Positions 1 to 8,817 of a DNA stretch of 9,795 bases are shown here, in pieces. The stretch spans positions 1 through 9,795 of the forward strand of contig CAIRND010000150.1 in assembly GCA_903879825.1 (NCBI GenBank). The letters are read 5' to 3'. How positions within the stretch are numbered: position 1 is the stretch's first letter; every line of letters starts with the position of its first letter. The notes beneath the pieces are model-generated. The model was given only the letters and a program-made list of their open reading frames with translations. It had not been told where the DNA came from and did no database searches. Made by a program: the position numbers and the translations under genes. This DNA comes from an uncultured Geobacteraceae bacterium (lineage in GTDB: Bacteria; Desulfobacterota; Desulfuromonadia; Geobacterales; Pseudopelobacteraceae).

Positions 1-424
1 GCATCATGCTTTTACCTGCCAAGTTTTGTACGCTCTGATTGGGGCCGTCCTTCTTTGCCAGCAGAATATACGGGGAATGTTGCAAGATAACACCCAGTAC
101 TACGACCGGTTTACCGGCTGTCCGAAGTAAAAGGATGCTACTGGTGCCCACACCATATTCAGCATTACCTGTTAGCACTTCATGTGCTGGATCGATTCCC
201 GGGGTCGCCTCGACAATCTTCACATCAAGCCCGGCATCACGAAAATAGCCCATTTTTTTAGCTGCATAATATCCGGCAAACTGAAACTGATGCTGCCACT
301 TAAGCTGCAGGGTTACCTGCTCCAAAGAATGCGCGGGGGAAACAGCACATATCAGGAGAGATATGACAAGGGCAAACATTGTTCCGCATCTATTTCTCCG
401 TATAAATGTCTGAGCTGTTTCCAT
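1..424 (-). CDS. Exported NMT1/THI5-like substrate-binding domain protein, N-terminal part only
   Basis: Partial gene: it starts at 424 and runs off the left edge, giving about 141 residues. The start is ATG at 422-424, with AAGG about 8 nt upstream. A basic N-terminus (RRNRCG) is followed by a hydrophobic stretch around residues 16-28 and an AHS-type cleavage site near residue 33, so export to the periplasm is expected; Met16 is an alternative start directly before this segment. The mature part reads VTLQLKWQHQFQFAGYYAA, then KKMGYFRDAGLDVKIVEA and the GNAEYGVGTSSILLLR region. This is the typical opening of NMT1/THI5-like periplasmic binding domains (type 2 binding fold). In environmental Deltaproteobacteria such domains are often the sensory N-terminus of a larger kinase or diguanylate cyclase, so the missing C-terminus decides the function. 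The gene begins 49 nt after the receiver-only gene on the same strand, consistent with one operon. The family call is firm; ligand and output are unknown. Confidence 0.8.
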   Translation of the reverse strand, partial: METAQTFIRRNRCGTMFALVISLLICAVSPAHSLEQVTLQLKWQHQFQFAGYYAAKKMGYFRDAGLDVKIVEATPGIDPAHEVLTGNAEYGVGTSSILLLRTAGKPVVVLGVILQHSPYILLAKKDGPNQSVQNLAGKSMM

Positions 425-473
425 AATCACCGCCTTATAAAATCAACTATGATACGTAACCATAAGAAAACAC

Positions 474-878
474 CTATCTTTGGGTTGGAATTCGGGGGCT
501 CGTATATCTCCCGCCACTCATGATTATTTTTATAGCAACAGGCAGATCACCCATCGCGTACCGTTTCTCAAGGTAACCAGTCGCTCCCATTTTTAAACAG
601 ATCGGGGCGTACACTTCTTCCTGATGCATACTGACAATAAGCACAGCCTGCCGAGGCCGTACCGATTGTATTTGAACCAGCACACTCAACCCATTGCGAT
701 CTCCAAGCGAAATATCCAGAAGGACAAGGTCATACGTATTGGCATGAATCAGCTCAATTGCTGTAGCGGCGCAATAAGACTCATCAATTTCAAGCAGCTC
801 TGCGCCGGGCAATTGTTCGAGCATGTTCGCGATCGCAGAGCACATCGCACGGTTATCATCAACTATGAGAAATCGCAT
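474..878 (-). CDS. Stand-alone response regulator receiver domain (NarL/FixJ-like, no output domain)
   Basis: 134-residue single-domain receiver. The ATG at 876-878 is chosen over an upstream in-frame start at 923 because AGAGGG lies about 9 nt before it and the protein then opens with the canonical MRFLIVDDNRAM. Visible phosphorylation residues are acidic pair Asp7/Asp8, phospho-acceptor Asp55 (in DLVLLDIS), switch Ser83 (IVSMH) and Lys105 (GYLEK). It is clearly paralogous to the regulator at 1044-1682: both share TYDLVLLD, VLIVSMH, the GATGYL/GAAGYL block and the GxYxSP linker start. This copy stops six residues after GGRYTSP, exactly where the other continues into its LuxR-type helix-turn-helix. 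No helix-turn-helix coding is visible in the next 49 nt. It could be a phosphate sink, a competitor for the neighbouring kinase, or a protein-protein output regulator (inference). It sits between the full regulator and the NMT1-domain gene, in the same direction. Confidence 0.9.
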   Translation of the reverse strand: MRFLIVDDNRAMCSAIANMLEQLPGAELLEIDESYCAATAIELIHANTYDLVLLDISLGDRNGLSVLVQIQSVRPRQAVLIVSMHQEEVYAPICLKMGATGYLEKRYAMGDLPVAIKIIMSGGRYTSPRIPTQR

Positions 879-932
879 AGTGACTGGCCCTCTGAGCCTG
901 TAACTAATTAAGGATTGCCCCAAGGCAGGCTG

Positions 933-1009
933 GTCTGATTATTACTTTACAGTTTTGGTAGTGTAATTACTGTCAGCTGGGGGATGATATTGCGGTAGGT
1001 GAATCAGAC
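933..1009. repeat. 8-bp inverted repeat pair in the regulator-receiver gap
   Basis: GTCTGATT at 933-940 and its exact reverse complement AATCAGAC at 1002-1009 face each other across 61 nt. The interval also holds the 8-bp palindrome GTAATTAC at 963-970. The outer copy ends one base before the large palindrome at 1011-1043. The region is the leader of the receiver-only gene (minus strand), so these could be operator half-sites or stem arms; short arms make chance possible. Confidence 0.35.
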
Positions 1010-1010
1010 T

Positions 1011-1043
1011 ATCCATTTGTAGGTAATTTACCTACAAATGGAT
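1011..1043. repeat. Perfect 33-bp palindrome directly 3' of the response regulator gene
   Basis: ATCCATTTGTAGGTAA (1011-1026) is matched without error by its reverse complement TTACCTACAAATGGAT (1028-1043) around a single central T at 1027. As RNA it would fold as a stem of about 14 bp with a 5-nt loop. It begins on the base next to the TAA stop (1044-1046) of the NarL-type gene. No run of T follows on either strand, so a classical intrinsic terminator is not supported. It could be an mRNA-stabilising or attenuating hairpin within the operon, or a binding site for a dimeric regulator, possibly the neighbouring LuxR-type one (inference). Confidence 0.85.
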
Positions 1044-1682
1044 TTATGAAATGAGTTTGTTTTCGATGAAATAGGCGCTGAGTTCCACATTGTTGCGGAC
1101 GCTGAGCTTTGGAAGCAGGCGTGCCCTATAGGTATTGACGGTCTTTACACTAAGATTGAGGATCGCTGCAATTTCTTTGGCAGTGGAGCCACTCGCAATC
1201 AAGCGGCCGATTTCCATTTCGCGATTTGAAAGCAGCTCATAAAGCGAGCTACGCTTATCCGTCCGGCGGCCGATTTCTTCCGCCAGCAGCAACGACAACT
1301 TGGGGCTGATGTATTTGCCGGTGATGCGAATTTGAGCTATTGCAGCGATGAGATCAACCGGAGCAGAATGCTTGGTTAGATAACCGGCAGCCCCCAAGCG
1401 TATGGCACGAAGAGCGTATTGATCCTCTGGATGCATACTTACGATCAGGACCGGAACCGAGGGATGTTCTTTCTTGATCCATGCCAGAATATCCAGGCCG
1501 CTGCGCCCCTCCAGAGAAACATCCAGCAGTACCAGATCATACGTGTGCCCGGTGAAGAGTGTTAATACATCTGATTGGCAATCAGCTTCATTAACGGTTA
1601 AATCGTCACCCATCTCGTGGGCAAGGACATGGATGAGCCCTTTACGGACAAACGGGTGATCGTCAACAATGAGGATCTTCAC
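1044..1682 (-). CDS. NarL/FixJ-family response regulator with LuxR-type HTH
   Basis: 212 residues, the usual length for the family. It starts at GTG (1680-1682) with AAGGAG about 7 nt upstream; this start lies inside the preceding kinase gene, giving a 20-nt overlap and probable translational coupling. The receiver domain spans roughly residues 1-120: Asp7/Asp8 acidic pair, phospho-acceptor Asp54 (DLVLLDVS), Ser82 (IVSMH) and Lys104 (GYLTK). A linker leads to a C-terminal LuxR/GerE helix-turn-helix at about 148-208, recognised from LSNREMEIGRLIASG, then STAKEIAAILNLSVKTVNTY and the RARLLPKLSVRNNVEL block. It should be phosphorylated by the adjacent kinase and bind DNA as a dimer in the cytoplasm. 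Target genes cannot be read from the window; the palindrome right after its stop codon is a possible autoregulatory site. Confidence 0.95.
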   Translation of the reverse strand: MKILIVDDHPFVRKGLIHVLAHEMGDDLTVNEADCQSDVLTLFTGHTYDLVLLDVSLEGRSGLDILAWIKKEHPSVPVLIVSMHPEDQYALRAIRLGAAGYLTKHSAPVDLIAAIAQIRITGKYISPKLSLLLAEEIGRRTDKRSSLYELLSNREMEIGRLIASGSTAKEIAAILNLSVKTVNTYRARLLPKLSVRNNVELSAYFIENKLIS

Positions 1683-3183
1683 AGCAGGACTCCTTTTTTC
1701 CGCAAGGGATAAGTATGGTAATGACGGTTCCCCTCTTTACCTCACTTTTGATTGAGAACGTGGCGCCGAGAGACAATGCCCTTTCACGCATTCCAATAAT
1801 GCCAAACCCGCTGCCAAACGGCACCAGATCAGCTTTAAATCCGCAGCCGTTATCTTTGATTTCAAGTTTGTTAAAGCGGCGGTTTTTTGTAAAATTGATT
1901 TGCACACTGGTTGCATGTGCATATTTACCGATATTATTGAGGGACTCTTGCACAATTCTGAACAGTTCGGTCGCACATCGGGGATTCCCACAATCTCCGC
2001 CTTTCCAGTCTACATTGCAGGAAATGCCACTGCGACGAGAGAACTCTTCGCATTTCCATTCGACTGCCGCCGCCAGGCCAATATCATCAAGTAATACCGG
2101 TCTCAGGTTGGTACAAATCCTCTGGATAGTCGTGACCATACCCTGCAAACTTTCGTTCATGCCGGATAGATTTTGCAAAATGCCTTCACATTGTTCGGGG
2201 GTTTCCTGTTGCGTGCGAATAACATCGAAAGAAAGCAGGGTAAGGGCCTGCCCGATGGCATCGTGCAGTTCTCTGGCTATCCTGATGCGCTCTTTTTCTG
2301 TTGCGTCAACCAAATGGCGGGTAAAGTCGCGCCGTTCCTCTTCCACTTTCTTGAGCTCGGTAATATCAACGTGTGATATTACCGCCCCTTTCAGGTTGTG
2401 AGACAATTTGGTGGCTGTCATCAGAAACCATTGTTTTCTATCTGGAGCATGACAGGGATAGTCCATGGTAAAAAAACTGCGGCGCCCTTCAAGAACAGCC
2501 TTGATTCCATCAAGTGACTTCCGTGCACTGTCGTCCCGGTTTGATTTTACTGGAATGGCCTTCTGACATGCTTCAAGGTAGCTTGCACCAATCTCCATTG
2601 AAGATTGGTCCATTGCATGCCCTGCTGCGTGGAATTGTTTCCAACGATCATTTACCGAAAGTATGATGCCGTCTTGATCAATGACCGCAATATTCGCAGG
2701 CAGTGAATTGATAATTGCAAGCTTGAATTGTTCGCTGTTACGCAGATCTATTTCCATCCGTTTTCGGTCACTTATGTCAGTGACAAATACCGTTACCCCT
2801 ATGATCGTGCCTTCATCGTTATATATGGGAGAATAGCGGTTTTCCCAGAAGGTCCGCTTTAAGCTCACATCACCATACTCTTCCTCCTTGAGTAGGTACA
2901 TCCCCGACAGGGCGGCGTCGAAATTGTTTTGTGCCTTTTGCCGATCGGTATCATTGCTGATAACATCCAGTATACAGGTGCCAATATCGATTGATGCCCC
3001 CCAGATTTGCTTCATCGTTTGGGCGTGTACCTTGGCAAATGAGGTATAGTGGTATTTCGTGTCCAGAGAAAAAATAATGATGCCCTGAGGACTTTCAAGA
3101 ATGCTTCGGAGGTACAGTGTCTGCTGCTTGTAACTCTCAAGTTCGTTCAAGGCTTCTTCGGGCGACAAACAATGGTGTGCCAT
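1663..3183 (-). CDS. Two-PAS sensor histidine kinase, NarX/DesK-like (HisKA_3)
   Basis: 506 residues with no transmembrane segment, so a cytoplasmic sensor. ATG at 3181-3183 is preceded by GGAGG with 6-nt spacing. Domains in order: PAS-1 about 22-140 with a PAC-like end (YSPIYNDEGTIIG, then VTDISDRK); PAS-2 about 148-285 (ANIAVIDQDGIILSVN, then ISHVDITELKK); HisKA_3 dimerisation domain about 290-365 with phospho-acceptor His307 in IARELHDAIGQALTLL and the downstream NLRPVLLDDIGLAAAVEW block; HATPase_c about 402-494 with N-box Glu413/Asn417 (IVQESLNNIGKYAHA), G1 box DNGCGF (444-449) and G2 GFGIIGMRERA. This architecture pairs with NarL/FixJ-type regulators, which fits the overlapping regulator gene downstream. 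The signal is unknown; nothing in the PAS domains marks a cofactor. The last residues, encoded in the overlap, form a Cys-rich tail (CGKKESCCEDPHC). Confidence 0.95.
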   Translation of the reverse strand: MAHHCLSPEEALNELESYKQQTLYLRSILESPQGIIIFSLDTKYHYTSFAKVHAQTMKQIWGASIDIGTCILDVISNDTDRQKAQNNFDAALSGMYLLKEEEYGDVSLKRTFWENRYSPIYNDEGTIIGVTVFVTDISDRKRMEIDLRNSEQFKLAIINSLPANIAVIDQDGIILSVNDRWKQFHAAGHAMDQSSMEIGASYLEACQKAIPVKSNRDDSARKSLDGIKAVLEGRRSFFTMDYPCHAPDRKQWFLMTATKLSHNLKGAVISHVDITELKKVEEERRDFTRHLVDATEKERIRIARELHDAIGQALTLLSFDVIRTQQETPEQCEGILQNLSGMNESLQGMVTTIQRICTNLRPVLLDDIGLAAAVEWKCEEFSRRSGISCNVDWKGGDCGNPRCATELFRIVQESLNNIGKYAHATSVQINFTKNRRFNKLEIKDNGCGFKADLVPFGSGFGIIGMRERALSLGATFSIKSEVKRGTVITILIPCGKKESCCEDPHC

Positions 3184-3472
3184 ACAATTCCTCCGCTAAA
3201 TTGGATTTGTAAGGTGCAGATGCCAGAAATATATTGTTATAGTTTTTTTATTGTAGTAACCGCTTTGTGTCGTTTTTTTGCTGAACCTTCCCTCTGAAAA
3301 CTAAACCATTACAAACTGAGTAACACCGTTTAGACAGTGAAAAATCGATTATCTAAATCTGCCGTTATATCATAGAGTTTATTGAGTTTTGTGACAGTCC
3401 CCCTGTCCATGTAGAGTTCGAGTAAGCGCCTCCCTCCGACGATAGAAAGGCCTGCATATGACGCTCAGTTTA
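3184..3472. other. Intergenic region between the two minus-strand kinase units
   Basis: 289 bp that should hold the promoter of the kinase-regulator locus (minus strand) and the 3' end of the dehydrogenase-kinase unit. It is AT-rich near the kinase start, with several A/T runs at 3240-3285. No convincing -35/-10 pair, sigma54 element or intrinsic terminator was found. A 5-bp stem (GACAG/CTGTC) near 3393-3407 has no T-run. A 26-codon minus-strand frame (3330-3410) lacks a ribosome-binding site and is not called. Confidence 0.6.
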
Positions 3473-5103
<1,631 letters not shown>

Positions 5104-5104
<1 letters not shown>

Positions 5105-6267
5105 CAGAGCGCCTCCCGGTACACCGCATCAAGATCGAATCTAGTCGGTTTCCTCGGATTTGTCGCATTGCACGGGTCTTTTATCGCCTTGCCGGCGAGC
5201 ATATTCACATCACCGATATTGACCCCGCGATTTGCAAGGGTTCCATCTATTCCGCATTGTTTCCTAAGTTCAATAACTCCATGCATGAGTTTACTCCGAA
5301 CGTCGATATCGCTGAGCCCATCGACCGGAATACTAAGAGCAGCGGCGATTTTGCGGAAGCGTTCCGGCACCCGGGAAAAATTGTAATCGATTACATGAGG
5401 AAGCAACAGGGCATTGCACTCTCCATGAGGCAGGTCCTTATAACCACCCAGGCTGTGCGACATAGAGTGAACGGCACCAAGACTTGCATTCGAGAAGGCA
5501 AGCCCTGCCTGCAGACTTGCCAGCATCATCTTTCCCCGTTCTTCCATATCGTAAGGAGCTTCAACCGATCGCCTTAGCGAGGCTGCAACCAATCGCATCG
5601 CTTCAAGGGCATGCAGGTCGGTGATCGGTGATGCTGCGTTGGAAACATATGCCTCTATGGCATGGGAAAGTGCATCCATACCGGTGCAGGCAGTTAGATA
5701 GGCGTCCATGCTGGTAAGAGTTACCGGATCAACCAGTGCTACATCCGGCACAACCGCTTTGCTGATGACCGCAATCTTAACCTGTTCGGCGCTGTTGGTA
5801 ATAATGGCAAACTGGGAAAGGTCTGCGGATGTGCCACCGGTGGTCGGGATGCAGATGAGCGGCGGCATGGGGACTGCTACCCGATCGATGCCTTCGTAGT
5901 CCAGAATTCCATTGCCATTACTGATGACGATGCCAATCCCCTTGGCACAGTCGATGACACTCCCGCCACCAACCGCGACCAGAGCATCACACCCCTGTTC
6001 AGCGTAGAATGCCGCACCACTCATGACCTCACTGTCGCGGGGATTTGGAGAGATTTCTGCGAACCTCCGAACCTCGATTCCAGACTCAACAAGAGACTGT
6101 TCCACGTCTTCCGCCCATCCTGCAGCAATAACGTTGGCATCGGTGACCAGAAGCGACCGTTTCACACCCAGATTGGCTGCATATCTGCCAGCCATCAACC
6201 GGGCGTCAATTCCGAACACCAGTTCCGGAGCAACAAATTTACGTAGTTCAAGTACGATATTGGACAT
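5104..6267 (-). CDS. Iron-containing (group III) alcohol dehydrogenase
   Basis: 387 residues, normal length for the family. ATG at 6265-6267 follows AAGGAGG with 6-nt spacing. The N-terminal half is a dinucleotide-binding fold with the GGGS phosphate-binding loop (100-103, in VAVGGGSVIDCAKG) and an IPTTGGTSAD segment where relatives usually have TTAGTGSE. The C-terminal half carries the metal ligands expected by spacing: Asp198 and His202 (TGMDALSHAIEAYVS), His267 (GAVHSMSHSLGG) and His281 (DLPHGECNALLLPH), so an active Fe/Zn enzyme is likely. Family members interconvert alcohols and aldehydes or ketones with NAD(P)H in the cytoplasm; the substrate cannot be read here. The TSADLSQFA variant points to a distinct Fe-ADH subgroup rather than FucO or AdhE (inference). 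It is the first gene of a unit with the hybrid kinase, sharing one base with it. Confidence 0.95.
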
Positions 6268-6903
6268 ACTCAGCCTCCTTGGCGCTGCGAATTCAAAATG
6301 CCTGGCATAGATTAGCCTTCATGGAATAGCAGCGCGCTGAATCATAACGAGGTCATCTGTTGTGATTCATCAATGGTGTCCTCTTTACAGCGGCGTACCG
6401 GGCCGCAATTATAACGTTGTTCCCAAAATATACAATCACAAACATGGAATAAATAACTGCACGTGCCACTGATTCTAAAAGCAGCAGATTTCTCAAGGAT
6501 CGGATCACCGTTCAGGATACGCAGAATATACTGACAAGATTCTGAAGCGGCTGTACCTGAGTCGCCTGATGAGAATTTACGCTGACGGTTCTTCGACGCC
6601 GCGCAGTGAATGAGGTACAATGCGGTAACCTGTCGATATTAATGCAAGCTGAAAACAGTGGGAATTAAAAGCTAATGGACAAATACCATTCCAAGCATCA
6701 GATCCATGCCAAAACATTTTTATCACCTGTTGCGGTTGCGGATAAGGGCATTAAATCAAGTACGGAGACTGTTGGCAGTCGTTTCTGTAGGGAACAAATA
6801 CATTCAAAGTATTTGCTTTGTAAAAAACACTGTATTTTTATTAGGCAGAATGCTAGAAAGAAAAAAAACGATACAATTTATACCCCGACACATGGAGGCT
6901 ATT
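6268..6903. other. Divergent intergenic region between alcohol dehydrogenase and chemoreceptor genes
   Basis: 636 bp between two diverging genes, long for this window. It contains the ADH ribosome-binding site (6274-6280 region), a candidate ADH promoter at 6408-6435 and the AT-rich leader of the chemoreceptor gene. A short inverted repeat CAAATAC/GTATTTG with 7-nt loop lies at 6795-6815. A minus-strand frame at 6342-6620 and plus-strand frames entering the chemoreceptor start have no usable ribosome-binding site or recognisable protein features, so no extra gene is called. No sigma28 or sigma54 promoter was recognised for the chemoreceptor. Confidence 0.6.
6408..6435 (-). promoter_or_regulatory. 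Candidate sigma70-type promoter for the ADH-hybrid kinase unit
   Basis: Read on the minus strand, a perfect TATAAT (-10, 6408-6413) is preceded by TTGTAT (-35, 6430-6435; three of six consensus bases) with a 16-bp spacer. Transcription would begin near 6401, leaving a leader of about 134 nt before the ADH start. The perfect -10 is the main support; the -35 is weak and no experiment backs it. A nearer -10-like TATGAT at about 6340-6345 lacks a properly spaced -35. Confidence 0.35.
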
Positions 6904-8532
6904 ATGCAATGGTTTAGAAACATTCCAATTAGTACTAAACTGGTCATCTCTTTTCTATTAGTGCTGATGCTAACAGCCGCGCTGGGAGTCTTTGCAATAG
7001 TCAAGCTCAGCACTATTAGCCACACTGCAGATGATATTGCAAAACAGCAACTTCCCGGACTGCTATCCATATCAAAAATTAGCGACTATTTTGGCAGTTT
7101 CCGGCGTGGTGAACTGCTGATGATCGTTGCAGAAAAAAAAGAGGATGTTGAGAAATATGTTTCACGCAATAGGGAAATGCAGGAAAAACTAAAGGGCGAA
7201 ATGGCGGCATATGAAAAACTGGCAGACACTGCCAAGGACAAAAAAAACTTTGCAGAATTTTCAAAAGCACTTCAGTTATATCAGGCAGAAAATCCGAAAA
7301 TTGTGGAGATGGCCCTAGAGAATAAGGACGCTGAGGCAAGTGAATTAGTCAGAGGAGCATCAAGCAAATATTTTAACCAGACTCTCAAGGCGCTTGAGGC
7401 GGTAATGGCATCCCAGGTAAAACAGACAGTTGCAGAAAGTGTCGCCATGGATAGTATCAGCAATACTTCACGGAACTGGATTATTATTGCTCTGATACTA
7501 TGTTTAGCCATTGGCTTGGTAGAGGCTATAGTCATAGCACGACTCCTCAGTGCACCGTTACGAGACCTTGCCCACAAAGCAAATCTCATTGCGCAGGGAG
7601 ACTTGACGGTGTCAGTCGGTCAAACATCCCGAGATGAGATTGGTCAATTAGGGGCCGCGTTTAGCACTATGACTCGAAATTTGCGTGACTTGATTGCTCG
7701 ACTGACGGATACATCTCAGCAATTATCATTAGCATCCGGTGAACTGAAATCGACCGCAGAACAAATGTCCGTTGGAACCGAAGAAGTTGCAGCCCAGGCC
7801 AGCACGGTTGCAACTGCAAGTGAAGAGATGTCTGCCACTTCCTCTGATATTGCCAATAACTGCCATATGGCTGCCGACAGTGCACAACTGGCTGCTGCCA
7901 CGACACAGAAAGGCTTCGATGTTGTTAAGCAGACTGTTAATGGTATCCGACAACGCGGTGAGGAAGCCCGCGCTAATTCCAAAAACATAGAATCTCTTGG
8001 CGAGCGTTCTGACCAAATTGGCGCAATCGTGGCAACAATTGAGGACATCGCGGATCAAACCAATCTGCTCGCATTGAATGCCGCTATCGAAGCCGCCCGT
8101 GCCGGTGAACAGGGGCGTGGGTTTGCCGTCGTCGCTGACGAAGTCAGAGCACTTGCGGAACGTACCACCCGCGCAACGAAGGAAATCAGTGACATGATCA
8201 AGGCCATTCAGAATGAGACAAAATCGGCTATACTATCAATGGAAAGTGGAGTGAAGGGATCGGAGCAGGGTGCAGCTGCAGCGTCACAACTTGAAACGGC
8301 ATTACAGGCCATCCTTGAGCAGGTTAATGCCGTCAGTATGCAGGTAAGTCAGATTGCCACAGCAGCCGAAGAACAGACCGCAACCACCAGTGAAATAACA
8401 AACAACATTCACCAGATCACCCAAGTAGTGAACGATACTTCTGTTGGTGCCCAGAAATCAGCGAATGCTGCCAGTGGTCTTTCACGTAGGGCAGAGGAGC
8501 TGCTTTCCATTGTAAGGCAATTCAAGGTGTAG
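6904..8532 (+). CDS. Methyl-accepting chemotaxis protein with 4HB sensor domain
   Basis: 542 residues from the ATG at 6904. This start is chosen because GGAGG sits 5 nt upstream and the protein then opens with a standard MQWFRNIPISTKL basic end before the first membrane segment; the frame stays open 66 codons further upstream, but that extension has no family features. Layout: TM1 about 13-33; helical periplasmic four-helix-bundle domain about 34-190; TM2 about 192-212; HAMP about 213-265 (LSAPLRDLAHKANLIAQGD, DEIGQL); long coiled-coil signalling domain to the end. The hairpin tip that contacts CheA/CheW is at about 380-421 (IADQTNLLALNAAIEAARAGE, then GRGFAVVADEVRALAERT). Glu/Gln pairs suited to methylation flank it. 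No NWETF-type CheR-docking pentapeptide ends the protein. The ligand is unknown and no chemotaxis genes lie nearby, so it is an orphan receptor here. Confidence 0.96.
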   Translation: MQWFRNIPISTKLVISFLLVLMLTAALGVFAIVKLSTISHTADDIAKQQLPGLLSISKISDYFGSFRRGELLMIVAEKKEDVEKYVSRNREMQEKLKGEMAAYEKLADTAKDKKNFAEFSKALQLYQAENPKIVEMALENKDAEASELVRGASSKYFNQTLKALEAVMASQVKQTVAESVAMDSISNTSRNWIIIALILCLAIGLVEAIVIARLLSAPLRDLAHKANLIAQGDLTVSVGQTSRDEIGQLGAAFSTMTRNLRDLIARLTDTSQQLSLASGELKSTAEQMSVGTEEVAAQASTVATASEEMSATSSDIANNCHMAADSAQLAAATTQKGFDVVKQTVNGIRQRGEEARANSKNIESLGERSDQIGAIVATIEDIADQTNLLALNAAIEAARAGEQGRGFAVVADEVRALAERTTRATKEISDMIKAIQNETKSAILSMESGVKGSEQGAAAASQLETALQAILEQVNAVSMQVSQIATAAEEQTATTSEITNNIHQITQVVNDTSVGAQKSANAASGLSRRAEELLSIVRQFKV

Positions 8533-8541
8533 CATCTGACC

Positions 8542-8555
8542 GACGGAGACCCGTC
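8542..8555 (+). terminator. Weak hairpin just after the chemoreceptor gene
   Basis: GACGG-AGAC-CCGTC forms a 5-bp GC-rich stem with a 4-nt loop, 9 nt after the TAG stop. The following bases (AAGGTTTACCC) give only a poor T-run, so it may be a weak or factor-assisted terminator or an mRNA 3'-end hairpin. Confidence 0.3.
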
Positions 8556-8633
8556 AAGGTTTACCCAAATCACCAGCCCCTTAAAGTTCTCAATTGATCC
8601 TCAGATCCCCTTGGGCTGACGTATACCAAATTT

Positions 8634-8693
8634 GATTATTCCTGCCAGTTACGCGGATTCGTTAAACGAACCGTCGTAACTGTCGGGATTATT
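8634..8693. repeat. 47-nt hairpin flanked by 7-bp direct repeats
   Basis: The core (8641-8687) folds on itself: CAGTTACG (8646-8653) pairs exactly with CGTAACTG (8675-8682), an inner TTCGTT/AACGAA pair (8658-8663/8665-8670) closes a short loop, and the outer CCTG/CGGG ends pair with one G-U. The heptamer GATTATT stands on both sides (8634-8640 and 8687-8693). It lies in the gap between the chemoreceptor and the small secreted protein gene. It could be a REP-like or inserted palindromic unit, or a transcript-end structure; no T-run follows directly. Confidence 0.7.
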
Positions 8694-8817
8694 GACACTT
8701 TTACCTGTGGAGCACACCGCAATCCGGGAAACATTTCACAATATTATCCAGTTACGGGAATGGCATATTTGTTGCTTTTTCAATGGGACGTCACGTTACA
8801 TTGAAAGGAGAGCATGT

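Noticed and set aside
1715..2401. 228-codon plus-strand frame opposite the two-PAS kinase
   Set aside because: Ser/Arg/Leu-rich antisense shadow of a kinase whose catalytic motifs are intact.
3330..3410. 26-codon minus-strand frame in the kinase intergenic region
   Set aside because: No ribosome-binding site at a usable distance and no recognised motif; too short to support by itself.
6301..6316. Sigma54-like TGGCAT..GC sequence near the ADH start
   Set aside because: The GG-to-GC spacing is off by one and it faces away from the ADH gene; a minus-strand variant is off by two.
6342..6620. 92-codon minus-strand frame upstream of the ADH gene
   Set aside because: No ribosome-binding site, no recognisable domain, irregular composition, and it covers the best ADH promoter candidate.
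6706..6903. 66-codon N-terminal extension of the chemoreceptor
   Set aside because: The ATG at 6904 has GGAGG at good spacing and gives the normal N-terminus for the family; the extension has no membrane or domain features.
6675..6917. 80-codon plus-strand frame ahead of the chemoreceptor
   Set aside because: No properly spaced ribosome-binding site; Lys/His-rich product without family features; it overlaps the chemoreceptor start in another frame.
8692..8817. Upstream TTG extension of the 36-codon frame
   Set aside because: The TTG has no ribosome-binding site and lies in the repeat flanking the hairpin; only the ATG at 8818 has a site.
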